Assembly (NCBI RefSeq): GCF_965363235.1
Contig: NC_134849.1
Location: forward strand, 52,336,122 to 52,400,121
Reading direction: 5' to 3'
DNA: 64,000 nucleotides
Source of the DNA: Mytilus galloprovincialis
Taxonomy: Eukaryota; Mollusca; Bivalvia; Mytilida; Mytilidae
Below the pieces are notes generated by a model, which had not been told where the DNA came from, ran no database searches, and was given only the letters and a program-made list of their open reading frames with translations. The position numbers and the translations under genes were made by a program. Shown piece after piece: positions 10,516 through 22,274 of this stretch. The first letter of the stretch is position 1, and each line of letters starts with the position of its first letter.

Positions 10516-13500
10516 CTGAAATATAATTGTTGATTTAAAAAAAATCTGGTATAAATACTAAGATAGGTCTCTTAAAAACTTTACATTCGAAATTAGTTCA
10601 ATATTCAAATTTGTATTACTCGAACAGACCCTAGTAAAGTGAATCAAAGTATTTTCTAAACCTAATCGAAACACAGTTCAAATATATATTGAGACAAAGT
10701 TTAAAAACTATCCACAACATATGATCCGATTTGATAAAAAAAAAACAAATAAAAATATAAATCAATTGCTTTAAAAACAATTGTAAACGGTCTTTCCCCT
10801 CTTTGAAACATGATTGATTGATATGTGTGTGTTTGTTTGTTTGTTTGTTTGTTTGTTTGTGTAAGGGGTCTATAGTATTGTGTTACTGGAGAAGTTTCAT
10901 GTTTAGTTTGGAAAGTTTTTATTTTATGTCAGGTCCAGCGCGCGACTCTCGCGCCAGATTTAGGAGACATCACGTGACGCGGGATTATAATAACGAAAAC
11001 TTTTAGTACCTTTATTTCTCTTAGGTGGGGATGTTGAACAGACAACATGTATATAATAGAGACGGAATGCACACAATGTAATTTCGTTTGTCATTGTAGG
11101 AAATTGACATTTTGATCACAGTTCACGGGCAGTGCCTGCTTTGGATTTAATTCATCCGGTGTAACTTTAAAACACGTTTAATGATTATTTTCTTATAATA
11201 TACATTTTTCAGCACCACTTTGTAACACGTATTAGTATTTCAATCTAGGAGCGGACATTTTATTGTAGGATTTTACTGAGATTTACGGACCTAGCAAGTG
11301 ATTTTTACGGCATTGCGATTTCTTTTTTCTATGTAAATTCTTAAAAGGTAGCTACACAACGTTGTTTTATGAAATTTTAGTACATGTATGCCCTGCTGAC
11401 TGAAAATTTTCAGATCGATCGGACTTGTTGTTTCAGAGTATAACTGATAACAAGCATGTGCATTTGTTTCAGAAGAGATGTAAGAACAATATTGAAATTC
11501 AATTCTTCTTGAATAATTGAGTGTATTTTCCTTCCATATTGTTTTAAATATTCTGTCATAAATAAACTGTCATACATATTGATTGATTGATTGATTGATT
11601 GGTTGGTTGGTTGGTTTGTTTGTTTATAACTTAAACACTTGGGATAGGTCTCTTGAAACAAGCGAAAACAAAAACCAAATGAGACCTTGGACCCCGTATT
11701 AAACACACGAGACGGAAACATGCATACATCCAATGTACGAGCTTTGGACACCGGTATACTACTGTCGTCTTAATTCATACATGACCATACGTATTTCTTT
11801 TCAGAATAGCACAAACAATCCGATGTTCATTTTCCGCGTATGATATCACATAATACAACTTAATATCGGATGGTTATTCTTCATCAGTAAGACGACGATT
11901 TCATTAGGTGCCCCTAGGAGCAGTATCTGCCTTCCCTTCCTGGAGCACCTGAGATCACCACCAGTTTCTGATGAGGTTAGTGCTTCTCATTTTTCAGTTT
12001 CATGTGTTATGTATTGTATACTGTTGTTTGTATTTTAGTCGTTTTTCGTGTTTTTTTGACATGGGATTGTCAGGTAGACTTCAAGTTTTGAGTTTGATAT
12101 ATGCATTTAAGCATGAAATCGTTGTGTTAGTACTTTTTTCTGTGTAGTGTTTTATTGAATATTCTTGTCGTCCTGTTTCTTGTGTCATAGTAATGCCTTT
12201 TCACCAACTTAGATTTTTGATTATTTACTCTTTTTCTTCATTTCATTCGGTTTATGAACTTAAAATATAAGATGCTAAACCCTATTCAAATTGATATGCT
12301 GCATTGTTTTATCTTCACCAGTATAAATCAATAAATGAACAGACCATTATATTTTTAAGAAGTGACTTCAGATTTCATTTATGATAATATTTGCATATTG
12401 CTTTATTAATCTGAGACTCCCAAGACATATATAATTTTGCTGTATACATGTATACATTTAGATCTTTCACTTAATATACTATATTTCTTTAATTCATTTT
12501 CTTTCAACTAAATTAATTGACTATGAAGTTTATTTCAAAATTTCAATTTCCGTGAAAAAAATCATTAGTATATATAAATCCTGTACATATAAATTCTGAT
12601 AAAGAGATTCATTTTTTTCTGTAGATATTTCTAAACTCAAATGAAATTAAAACTACTTGCAATGTGATGGGAATAGAAATTCAATGAGGAAATCTGATTT
12701 ATGCAAATATTTTAAAACTTTTATCCTCGTTTTTTGAAATTGTCCTGTTGCATTGAAAATTACAGTCTAATTTATTAAGTATTGTAGGTCAACTATTCAC
12801 TACTGTCTTTATAAAATTAAACGAAAGTTTTAAATAATAAACAGGGAATCTAAAGACCGATTATATCTTTCAAATTCTTTAACTGACAAACACATTAAAA
12901 TACAGCCAAAATCAATCATTGGCAAAAAATGATTGCAGTTACTAAGAGTGAGATCAAAGTAATTTACATAGTGATATAATGTATACCTTTCCTTCACTCC
13001 AATATATATGGCCGTAATCGAGATTAAAAATTTAGATAGTTATCTTTCAAATTCTTTAACTGACAAACACATTAAAATACAGCCAAAATCAATCATTGGC
13101 AAAAAATGATTGCAGTTACTAAGAGTGAGATCAAAGTAATTTACATAGTGATATAATGTATACCTTTCCTTCACTCCAATATATATGGCCGTAATCGAGA
13201 TTAAAAATTTAGATAGTTACTTCATACATCGACAGGAAGACACGATATTGTACATGTCAAAGCCTACAAAAATGTTATGACAAGGGCCCCTTGAATTCGA
13301 AATATAACAATATTGTGATATACCAAATAACTTCCTTTGGATGTTTATAAGACATAAAGTCTATTGGGCAACATAATTCTTATTTTTGAATTTTTGTAAT
13401 TAGCGCTTCAATCTTATTACAAACTACCAAATTAGTCTAATTTTGCGATCTTGTCATTAACATTTAGATATGAGCAACATTTTTATCAACAAAAAAAATG

Positions 13501-16157
13501 TTAATGTGTGTATTATTCACCGATTCAGTTGACTGTGTGAGATCTAGCAAACAAACACTCACATGTTTGATATATACATCAAGGCAAATCTCTAAAATAC
13601 TAAAATTTACTTTGAATCTTAGATATTTGCAGTTTGAGCTGAATTTTCATAATAAACACTTTTAGTCAGAACTGGTAACTAAATTACATTTGTAATTGTG
13701 AAAGCCTCGAACGTTGGAAATTCGGAATTAATTGAGTGAAAGTTTATCTGTTTATACAAAGTAAAAGTACATACGTATTTAATCTCTATTTGTTTGAAAG
13801 AATGATAAAGTTGAGAATGAAAATGGAGAATGTGTCAACAACAACTCGACCAAAGAGCAAAAACAAGCACAAGGCCACTAATGGATCTTCAACACAGCGA
13901 GAAAATCCCGCAACCAGAGGCGGGATTCAGGTGGCCTTTGAACCCAAATACATGTATGTACTAATTCAGTGAAAATGGACGTCACACGTGATAAAATGAT
14001 AATTCAAAACTAACAAAGGCCAGATGCTCTTAACTTTGGACAGGCACACACATGCGGCGGGGTTAAACATGTTTAGTGATATCTCACCCCTCTCCCTATA
14101 CCTCTAGCCTATGTAGAATAAATAAACACTCATCTATATATGGCACAGTAAAACTCACTTTAATCCGAGTCCGATGTCAGAATAGGTAACAGAAGAAACT
14201 AAGCAAATTGACAAGGATACATAAATTAACAAAGGACTATTACCATTTAATGACAGGTGAGCTCCAGACATCATGAACTAAACTGATTGAAAGATTATGT
14301 CTACATTATATGAAACTCAAGCACCCTATCTCCCGTTAGGTATCATACCATCATTAAATGTATTCTACCTACCAGTGACTTTCATTATATAGTTCTGTTT
14401 CACCTCAGAATCAATTCTAAGTAGTTCTCCAAATGGACAAGAAATGTCCAACACTTGGACAGTTGGTCTAAATTTGTAACACAAATCTAGTTGTTTATAA
14501 AAGATGAACCCTACAGGACAACGACCAGTGCCTGAAAAAAAAAAATATAATGTTGTGAAGGCAAAAATAATGCATTCAGTATGATGCAATAATACGAAGT
14601 AGCAAAAACGGAATGCGTACAGCAAATATTTATTGACATTTTCATTTACAATACCAATGCTACTGCATCAGATGCTCATAAGTCAGCTATACTATGACAC
14701 TAAATGTTTGATTTCTTTGCTAGATTTTATAAAAAAGGCTTTATAAATAAGAAGATGTAGTATGAGTGCCAATGTAATAAATCTCTATCCAAGACTGTTC
14801 TTTAATTCACAGTTGTTGCGTGATCGTCAGTTTGTAAAGAGTTCGGCTGAAACTGGTGCTAGAGACCATCGTAAACTTGTAATGAGATGGTGTAAGAGCT
14901 TCTGATCCTTGTCGAAGGCCTCACTGTGATATTGAGATGAAGAACAGGAATTAAAGCGCTTTTCCTTTGCTTTTAGTGTTTTGCTGGATACCCGATAGCC
15001 TTTCTTTTCTAACATAAAACGATAATAATTAAATCAAAATGAATTATCCAATGTTCGATGCACATTACTAAATTCATCTCAACGAGTGTACTTAACTGTG
15101 CTCTAATTTGTTTCCCCTTCATTTGTCAGAGTAGTATTACAGCATTTAGATATTAATAAATGTGTTAGTCATGTATATCAATTTGTTATCCGATGAAAAA
15201 AGAAGAGATGTAAAAAATGTCATTAATCTAGAAATATAAAATAAAAACATAATGACGTGACTGCATGGAAAGTATTTGTCATCCTGAAAATCCGACAAAA
15301 ATAGCTGTTTTCCATCTACAATGCAACAACCTTGTACTGTGTAACAACTCTAGTTTAAGCTCATGTGTAAAAGGATCATTTGACTAACGAAAGCTATATT
15401 TAGAACAAAATGCCTATTTGATCCAGTGATCTAGTTGTTTTTATCACTAGAAAGAGGGAGATATCGAGGCGAAGTTGTCAATATCACAAGAGTATTCTAC
15501 CAAATCATGTATCAAAAACCTGTCAACATTGAGGTTGTGAGTTCGAATCCCGCACAAGGCAGACTTAAAACCTAAATTGACTATGTTCCTATTAAAGGTA
15601 GGTGGTTTTCACCAGGCACTCGGCTTCCATCATCAATAATGTTTAGCCATGGCGTTGTCAGTTTGTTTTAGATTTATGAGTTTGAGTGTCCCTTTTGTAT
15701 CTTTCGTCCCTCTTTGGTATCTTTCGTCCCTCTTTTGTATCTTTCGTCCCTCTTTTACCGCCACAAAATATCACCATAGTTCTTAAAGTGGCGTTAAACA
15801 GCAACCAATCAATCAAATTCACAAATTAAATATGATATTGAACTTACGTTCTTGTGTTATATAAAACCTCCATCCAGGTGCCGATTTAGTTCTTACTGTA
15901 TAAGTAAAAGGGTCCGAATGTAAAATACACATTTGTGTCAAAGTGTTGAAGAAAAAGGATACACAGCGACGATTCATGGAACATTTAGTCCCACATTCGG
16001 TCACTGATTTAGTAAAAAGTGTTTCCTCAGCATTTTCAGTTTCAAAGGTATCATCCAGTTCTTGCAATCTCCGAGCTGAAATGACTGATATTCCGTTAAC
16101 TAGGTTAAAAAATAGAAGCAGCTGAACAAAAAATGTTTTAAACACCATTTTTGTCAT
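10292..16157 (-). CDS. Secreted PAN plus C-type-lectin-like protein (paralogue A), 3 exons
   Basis: A complete gene of exons 16157-15848, 14531-14373 and 10515-10292 gives 693 nt, 230 residues plus stop. All junctions are phase 1 with GT-AG signals. Residues 1 to about 22 (MTKMVFKTFFVQLLLFFN...) form a hydrophobic signal peptide, so the product should be secreted. About residues 48-102 resemble a PAN/apple domain (CGTKC, RRCVSFFFN, MCIL, SAPGWRFY). Residues 104-230 form a C-type-lectin-like domain: CP/LCY start, a helix-2 segment ending GELLRIDSEVKQNYI, then GWTYSDGTPMTYFRWGTGQP and the terminal TCSYLCEYR. The usual cysteine after the QPN segment is replaced by a basic run (KRLRIIRQS), so the canonical disulfide and calcium site may be altered. 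Family knowledge suggests carbohydrate or protein binding, often in molluscan immunity or extracellular matrix; the ligand cannot be inferred here. Confidence 0.85.
10825..10862 (+). repeat. GTTT microsatellite
   Basis: About seven perfect GTTT units follow a short GT run. Confidence 0.95.
11579..11625 (+). repeat. ATTG/GTTG/GTTT microsatellite
   Basis: Consecutive ATTG, GTTG and GTTT tetramers grade into one another. Confidence 0.95.
11905..12060 (+). repeat. Diverged retroelement 3' tail
   Basis: The blocks 'aggtgcccctaggagcag', 'ggagcacctgagatcacc' and 'catgtgttatgtattg' match, in order, the tail at about 41940-42160, where it follows reverse-transcriptase remnants. Related tails are at about 61385-61530 and 62430-62540. 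Confidence 0.6.
12864..13217 (+). repeat. Exact tandem duplication, 2 x 177 bp
   Basis: Unit 12864-13040 (starting 'tatctttcaaattcttt', ending 'aaaaatttagatagt') is repeated immediately at 13041-13217. I saw no mismatch between the two. This implies a very recent duplication or an assembly artefact. Confidence 0.95.
13830..14345 (-). repeat. Dispersed repeat, family 3, inverted copy
   Basis: The minus-strand order is 'cctaacgggaga', 'ggtatagggagaggggtgag', 'catgtttaaccccgccgca', then a 3' end related to 'attctcattttcattctcaa'. This corresponds to 6380-6990. The sense-strand reading frame across it is a by-product of the repeat. Confidence 0.7.
14373..14531 (-). CDS. Lectin A exon 2: first half of lectin-like domain
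   Basis: The exon is 159 nt, phase 1-1. The acceptor follows a run of ten T and CAG; the donor is G then GTAGGT. It encodes residues 104-156, TGRCPVGFIFYKQLDLCYKF through KQNYIMKVTG. A paralogous exon of identical length is at 1391-1233. Confidence 0.87.
14827..15008 (-). CDS. Possible alternative terminal exon in lectin A intron 1
   Basis: A minus-strand open stretch of 182 nt follows an acceptor (TTATGTTAG). It is in the correct phase to join exon 1 and ends in TGA. Joining would give a PAN-only product with a lysine/serine-rich tail (starting QKKGYRVSSK). There is no homologue in the window and no domain. It may be fortuitous. Confidence 0.3.
15490..15815 (+). mobile_element. tRNA-derived SINE
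   Basis: A pol III B-box-like segment ('gagttcgaatcccgcac') near 15540 is followed by a body. A piece with three tandem 'gtatctttcgtccctct' units is included, as is typical of retroelement tails here. The 3' end is 'aagtggcgttaaacagcaac' plus 'caatcaatcaaat', a tail I recognise from molluscan SINEs. Confidence 0.6.
15848..16157 (-). CDS. Lectin A exon 1: signal peptide and PAN-like domain
   Basis: The start is the first ATG of the open frame (16157-16155); a second in-frame ATG follows three codons later and would also keep the signal peptide. The exon encodes 103 codons plus one base and ends at a strong donor (GAAC then GTAAGT). The PAN-like segment has the pattern CGTKC, RRCV, QMCIL and the SAPGWRFYI ending. 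Confidence 0.85.
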
Positions 16158-17319
16158 AACCTCTTTCTTAAATATTTTTTTATGTTTTTTTATCTTTAAA
16201 AATTCTCAAGATGGGCATCAGATGTACTGAAAGAACTATACACCTTTCAAATTAAGGCTGATCTACTATTGGTTGAGTTATAATGAAAGCAATCAATGAA
16301 ATAAAATATTTTCAATGAAATCTTTTCACAGTAGTATTTGAATGAAGAGATTTCTTTTTAATTTCTATTCAGTAAGTATGGTTAATGCCAACACAAAAAT
16401 TCTTAATAACGACCCTGAGTGTACGGTTTTAATCAATAGGCAGAATATTATTTTTAAGACAAATTGAATGAATATACCATTGATCCTTCAATTTAGCTAT
16501 TAACCAGAAGGAAATACACAATTGAATGAATTTGCAGTATTTTATTAGCTAGAATTATATCGTATACTGCCAAGATACATTTGTAGCAACACGACGGTTG
16601 CTCCATGCAGAGCAGGATCTGCATACCCTCATGAGAGAACTCTCAGTCTTTCGTTTTGTATGTTGAGTTTTGTGTGCTGTTATTTGTCGTTTCTTCGATA
16701 TTCGTTTTTTCCCACACGGTATCTTTCATCTCTCTCGTATGTTGATACATTTTTGTTAAAGTGTGCATTATTGAAATCTTAAAGAGAAAGTCAAAACTAA
16801 GTTTATTATGTTGCTAAATATAGGACTCGTGTGTTGTTTTAGGTTTAGAGGAAAAAAATTGAAGACCAAACAGCCTTTTCAGTTCTACCAGTGATTTTCC
16901 CTAAAACTTTGTGTGAAAGTTTTTCATGATTTTGGGAACAACATATGATAAAAATATCAGGAGTCACGGACTTCTTTTTTGTCACTATAGCAACCTCAGT
17001 TTTGTGTTTTCTCGAATATTGACATATTTGCTTTTTATCTAAATTGTAAAAAAATCCCATTAGGTCAAATCTTCAAGCATAATTCTTGTTTTATGTTAAA
17101 CAGTGGATTAGTAACTATAAATTAAAGATTCAATAGTTTAATATTCTTGTTGTTTTTATCTTACAAAATATGATTTATTTCATTCCCGCAAAAAATAAAA
17201 CGTAAGAATGTTAAACGTTTCCAGTACTGAAAAAATATCTACCTGTGAATTCTTCATGAAAATTTCAAAAAGAAAAGTGCTTCAAATGAAGCAAAACAAA
17301 AAGATACTAGTATATATTT
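16158..17319. other. Upstream region of lectin A
   Basis: The sequence is AT-rich with no clear promoter motif. A decayed retroelement tail ('gagcaggatctgcataccct') lies at about 16590-16760. No exon was supported. Confidence 0.45.
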
Positions 17320-17470
17320 GTTTAGTGGCCAGCTGAAAGACGCCTCCAGGTGCGAGAATTTCTCGTTGCATTGAAGACCTGTTGGTGACCTTCTGCTGTT
17401 GTCTGCTCTATGGTCGAGTTGTTGTCTCTTTGGCAAATTCCCCATTTCCATTCTCAATTTTATTAGAATT
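17320..17470 (+). repeat. Dispersed repeat, family 3, 3' fragment
   Basis: It matches the last 150 bp of the 6380-6990 copy ('ggccagctgaaagacgcct' to 'ccatttccattctcaattt'). Confidence 0.8.
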
Positions 17471-17939
17471 TGGATTTTCAAAAGATACAGCCTCGAGCAT
17501 CATTGAAGAAACACTAACTGTTGGAATGCATATCCGTATATGTTATAAAACGACCGTTTGTAACTAATAACCAGATATCATCTCGCCGTGAACATAACGA
17601 AGGCAATAATAGAGCAGGTATAACGTATTTCCGGACCAAACGTATTAGGCTCATTTAGTTAGTAATTATCCATCTCTATATATTAATTTGTGAAGTAATG
17701 GTTTGATGTTCGTCATTTTATTTTGCGGCTTTAGTGTTGTTTGTTTTGTTTAATGTATAGCTTAGTATTTTTGATAAAAGAAACTGTTTAGTACTTACCT
17801 AATTCAAGTTGTGTGTTATAATCCAATTATCCATATAATATATACATCTACACACGCTTAAAAAACACGTGTCTCATGTCTATCTCTAGATTAGCCTTTC
17901 GTGACAAGGTAACACTACGACTATTGAAATTATATTTTA

Positions 17940-18060
17940 ATATAGCGGATGTGGTCGAGTGGTCTAGAGCGCTGGACATGAGGCTAAGCGATTGGTGCTG
18001 TAGTGTATCAAAGGTGTGAGTTCGAATCCCGCTGAGGGACGAACAAAAAATGTCAGTAGA
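17940..18060 (+). mobile_element. tRNA-derived SINE head
   Basis: A-box-like 'gtggtcgagtggtctagagc' and B-box-like 'gtgtgagttcgaatcccgct' are spaced about 60 nt apart. They follow 'agcggat' and precede non-tRNA sequence and an AT tract. The cloverleaf is degenerate, so this is a tRNA-derived SINE, not a tRNA gene. Confidence 0.65.
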
Positions 18061-18097
18061 AAATCTAACTCTGACACTGTTTGGAGTAATTTTCAGA

Positions 18098-18098
<1 letters not shown>

Positions 18099-18161
<63 letters not shown>
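18099..18161. repeat. (TA)n microsatellite
   Basis: About 31 uninterrupted TA units at the 3' end of the SINE-like segment. A reading frame through it is spurious. Confidence 0.97.
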
Positions 18162-18163
<2 letters not shown>

Positions 18164-18229
18164 AGTAAAACCAACTAAGAGTCCCCTGTCCTCAGCTCTA
18201 AAGACTGTTTTATAAAGGAACCTGTTTTT

Positions 18230-18500
18230 TCACTTGATTTATATAAGAAGGGTTTAGTAGGACTACTAGTTTTTGAATATCAGATAGATTTGGAAGCATA
18301 GAATTATCTATTGCCATGTCATTAAAACGTTTTATACGTAAAACATTATTGATTTGACAGTGGAGGAGAAAGTGATTTTCATCTTCTAAGGTTTTACAAG
18401 TTGGACATGTTCTATTGTCTCGAGGTATTTTTTTCTGCCCTTCTCAATGAGCAAATTATGGTCACTAATTTTAATTTTTGTAAATAAACGTCTAGTTTCA
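18230..18500 (-). pseudogene. LINE ORF2 C-terminal remnant
   Basis: The minus-strand translation reads DNRTCPTCKTLEDENHFLLH then C and further residues to KLVVLLNPSYINQV. The CPTC...HFLLHC pattern is typical of the region after the RT domain in LINE-type ORF2 proteins. A single-base frameshift separates it from an upstream KISDHNLLIEKGRKK segment of the same protein. It is a truncated, non-functional copy. Confidence 0.65.
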
Positions 18501-19395
18501 AAATTTTGATATTTTAGATAAAATTCTTGGTCTTGTTTGACTTTAATAGTGAATACAAACCGACAGTGCAGGGGCTGTTCCGTTAGTCAAGGTCGTTAAA
18601 AACTACCATCGTCGCGAATAAAAAGTCTTACATTTTAAACTTATATTGATAAAAAAAAAACAGGTAAAATACACAATCTAATATATGATAAAAAAGAAAC
18701 AAGTTGCTTTCTTTAAAAAAAGTAAAAGCAATACGTGAACATAAAACCGCTGACTCCCGGGTCACCAAAAGATTGGTGCTGTTTCTGTGTGTGCTTTTGG
18801 ATTGAACTAATTAACTGTGGACCTAAGTAGCCAGTTGAAAGTGTATGTAGCTGCTATTTGAATAAACATTTGAAAGCTCGACTATTTCATTTTTTACTTA
18901 GGGGTGTACATAATTTTTCCGATGATAACCCTTTTTCAAATCCCAATATCTACGAACCGGTTGACCTATGCAAATTGCACAAACCAATCGATCGCAATAT
19001 AAATTTATGCACTGCTTTATAATCTGAAATTATTGGTGCATTTATTTTATCTATCATATCTTAATATTTTGTGTCCTGCATGAGTGTCTTCATATTCTCA
19101 ACTCGTTCAACTTATGGAAGCTATCTGTACTCGTGGTAGATGATGTATTATAGATACATTTACAGTCCTATGTCAATGTACAGTGAAACATGTAGCATGC
19201 AATTGATTGGGACCTCTTATAACGACATAAAAAATCTCATATTTTTTAAGGATTTCCTGATTTTACAGGGAAACTTGGTTTTGCCGAAGATATATCAATT
19301 CCGTAGTTTGATGAATACCTGTACATACTCTCAAAATAACCAATTCATATAAAAAAGCATGAAGATATAAAAAGATACCAGAATTGAAATGGTGT

Positions 19396-19437
19396 GCGCC
19401 AGACGCGTTCAAGTCTACAAAATAGCATCAGTGACGC
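19396..19437 (-). repeat. Degenerate hammerhead of the retrozyme family
   Basis: On the minus strand, stem I GCGTCA and its partner TGGCGC survive. CTGATGA has become CTGATGC and GAAA has become TTGAA. The copy is not expected to cleave. Confidence 0.65.
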
Positions 19438-20499
19438 TCGAATAAAACAAGTTTAAAGGCCAAATTCATAACAAAGTTGAGGAATATATTCCTTGGGTTG
19501 GAAATCCTTTGCTATTTTAAAAGGCCAAAGTTTAGAATAGGACAGGGACTCAAAATAGAGAAAAAAGAGAAACAGCTAGAGGTCAGAATAATATTAGTCA
19601 TGATGACTGAGCTTGAAATACACATGTCAAGCTCTTACTTGCGTGTCCCGAATCTAGATTAGAAAAACTCAAATGCGCTTTGAAGAGTTAAATTAACATT
19701 ATTGCATGCACGCGATATTTTAGCGCACGAAATAGTAAATAGAAAGCATACGCACTGATACCCAAGAACAGAATACGTATTAGCGTCATCACATATATTG
19801 ATTGAAACGAATGTCAAACTATCTTCTCCACGTGGTTTGACACTTGAAATGTGATCTATAATGTGAATGAATCAAGACGTGTAGAATAGTTGGTCATCAC
19901 TGGACAGTGAATACAATTTTTACAACAGTACTATAGTACAAATACTCAGTCTATGGAAGAAGCGTATCGATAAAAACTTGTTTTATATCATATAGCGATA
20001 TTGTCTAATATCAATTGTAAATATGCAGACATTCCATGCGAAAAATGTTGTTTTCGGCAACGAAAAATTAAGAAAATACTAACTTTAAAACTTATTTTTC
20101 ATATATAAACAATTTTCAAAACCGTACCAAAGTACAAATACTGTAGATGTTATATAAAGGTTAAACTATGAAAATATTCAAAATGGCCGCTTCCAAACCA
20201 TCAATATATGAAGTCCTCAGATGACAGTCCTTGTCAGCTGTGATGCATGTACCATATGACTATATAATACCTTCCTGCAGCAAGCGTTTAACTAACTAGT
20301 ACAAGTGAACACGGTTACCAAGGAAGTCGAAAGTTGAAAGTCGAAAATGGCGGGAGATACGGCCATTTCTAAATGGCGGCCGCTTGATCTCTACAAATTT
20401 ATAAAAAACAAGAAGTAATTGTAACAGGATGGTGTTACGAAGTCTCCCAAACAAATCTCCCATAACTCGCCATTCATATGGTCCCATGTTCATTTGATT

Positions 20500-21925
20500 T
20501 GATTTTTTGTCCCATACAAGAATATATATGGCTTACGGGTGGGGATTTCCACCATTTACAAGTATTCAAACAGGAGGGGGTGGTGGTGACCCCCTAGGGA
20601 CTTTACCTACATTTCATTTGATTTGTTTTATTGTCTAATACAAGAATATATATGGTTTAGGGGTTGAGACGTTGACCGTTTACAAGTTTTCAAACAAGAG
20701 GGGGTGGGGTGACCCCTCAGGACTTCCCATTTATATCATTTCATTTGTTTTATTGTCCCCTACAAGAATATATATGGTTTAGGGGTGGGAATCTGGACTG
20801 TTTACAAGATGATAGCACATTCTCAAATTGAAGAGGGTGGGGGCGACCCTCAGGAACTTCCCTTTAATTTCATTTGATTAGGTTTATTGTCCCATACAAG
20901 AATATATATGGTTTAGGGGTGGGGATGTTGACCGTTTACAAAGTTTCAATTAAGAGGAGGTGGGGTGACCCCCTAGGGACTTCCCTTTTATTTTATTTCA
21001 TTTGTTTTATTGTCCCCTACAAAAATATATATGGTTTAGGGGTGGGGATCTGAACCGTTTACAAAATAATAGTACATTCTCAAATTGAACGGGGTGGGGT
21101 GACCCCCAGGAACTTTCATTTAATTTCATTTAATTAGTTTTATTGTCCCGTACAAGAATATATATGGTTTAGGGGTGGGGATGTTGACCGTTAACAAGTT
21201 TTCAAACAAGAGGGGTGGGTTGACTCCCTAGGGACTTCTCTTTTATTTTATTTCATTTGTTTTATTGTCCCCTACAAGAGTATATATGGTTTAGGGGTGG
21301 TGATGTTGACCGTTTTCAAGTTCTCAAACAAGAGGGGGTAGGGTGACCCCCTCGGGACTTCCCTTTTATTTCATTTCATTTGTTTCATTGTCCCCTACAA
21401 GAATATATATGGTATAGGGTTGGGGATCTGGACCGTTTACAAGATAATTGTACATTCTCAAATTGAACGGGTAACGGTGACCCCCAGGAACTTCCATTTA
21501 ATTTCATTTGATTAGTTTTATTGTTCCGTACAAGAATATATATGGTTTAGGAGTGGGGATCTGGACCGTTTACAAGATAATAGCACATTCTCAAATTGAA
21601 CGGGGTGGGGATGACACCCTTTTTATTTAATTTCATTTGTTTTATTGTCCCTTACAAGAATATATATGGTTTAGGGGTGGGGATCTGAACCGTTTACAAG
21701 ATAATAGCACATTCTCAAATTGAACGGGGTGTGGATGACCTTCCCTTTAATTTCATTTGATTTGTTTTATCGTCTATTCAAACATATATATGGTTTAGGG
21801 GTGGGGATCTGGACCGTTTACAAGATAAAAGCATATTCTCAAATTGAAGGGGTGGGGATGACCCCCAGGGACTCCCCTGCATTTCATGTGATTTGTTTTA
21901 TTGCCTATAATCATTTCTGAAGACT
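20500..21925 (+). repeat. Minisatellite, 11 units of about 122-133 bp
   Basis: The anchor 'caagaatatatatggttta' recurs near 20520, 20645, 20767, 20900, 21025, 21158, 21280, 21402, 21535, 21658 and 21784. Units come in two lengths, about 122-126 and 133 bp. The longer ones carry an extra 'aatagcacattctcaaattg'-type segment. Every unit contains a 'ggggtggggat'-type G-rich block. Confidence 0.9.
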
Positions 21926-22246
21926 GTATGTATCTATCACTTACAGTTTTCAAGTTATATTCATTTGAAAATTTTAGAAAATAAAATTCCATAGGGTTCT
22001 ATAGTAAACCCCTCCCTTCTTTCTGGCCCCAAAATACCCCTCAATAGACCCCAATGCACAAACGAAAGATTGATGGCTCACCTAGACATATTAGTCTAAC
22101 ATCCTATAAAACCTTAAGCTAATCTGACCAGGGGTTTTGGAGAAACGCTGCGGACAAGTTCGTTTTTAATGTGGCGGAAGAGAAAGAAAAAAAAAGAAAA
22201 AGAAAAAGAAGAAGAATAAAAATAATAAGAACTGAGCAAAAACAAT

Positions 22247-22274
22247 AAGTCTCCAAACTTTGTTTGGGAGACTT
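22247..22274. repeat. Terminal palindrome AAGTCTCC...GGAGACTT
   Basis: AAGTCTCCAAAC and GTTTGGGAGACTT can form a 12-bp hairpin with one extra base. The same motif occurs once at 20440, on the other side of the minisatellite, so it probably marks the ends of the inner element. Confidence 0.7.

Larger units (their letters stand above)
10516..14372 (-). other. Lectin A intron 2
   Basis: This 3.9-kb intron contains GTTT and ATTG microsatellites, a retroelement tail (about 11905-12060), an exact 177-bp tandem duplication, and an inverted copy of repeat family 3. Nothing else was recognised. Confidence 0.7.
14532..15847 (-). other. Lectin A intron 1
   Basis: It holds a family 1 fragment (about 14750-14800), the candidate alternative exon, and a SINE with embedded tail sequence (15490-15815). 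Confidence 0.7.

Noticed and set aside
17942-18045. tRNA gene
   Set aside because: A- and B-box-like segments are present, but no consistent acceptor stem or anticodon arm forms, and SINE-like sequence follows. Called as a SINE head.
17848-18174. 108-codon minus-strand frame
   Set aside because: A large part is (TA)n translated as Tyr-Ile repeats.
20500-21925. CRISPR-like repeat array
   Set aside because: Repeats are contiguous 122-133 bp minisatellite units with no unique spacers, in a eukaryotic genome.
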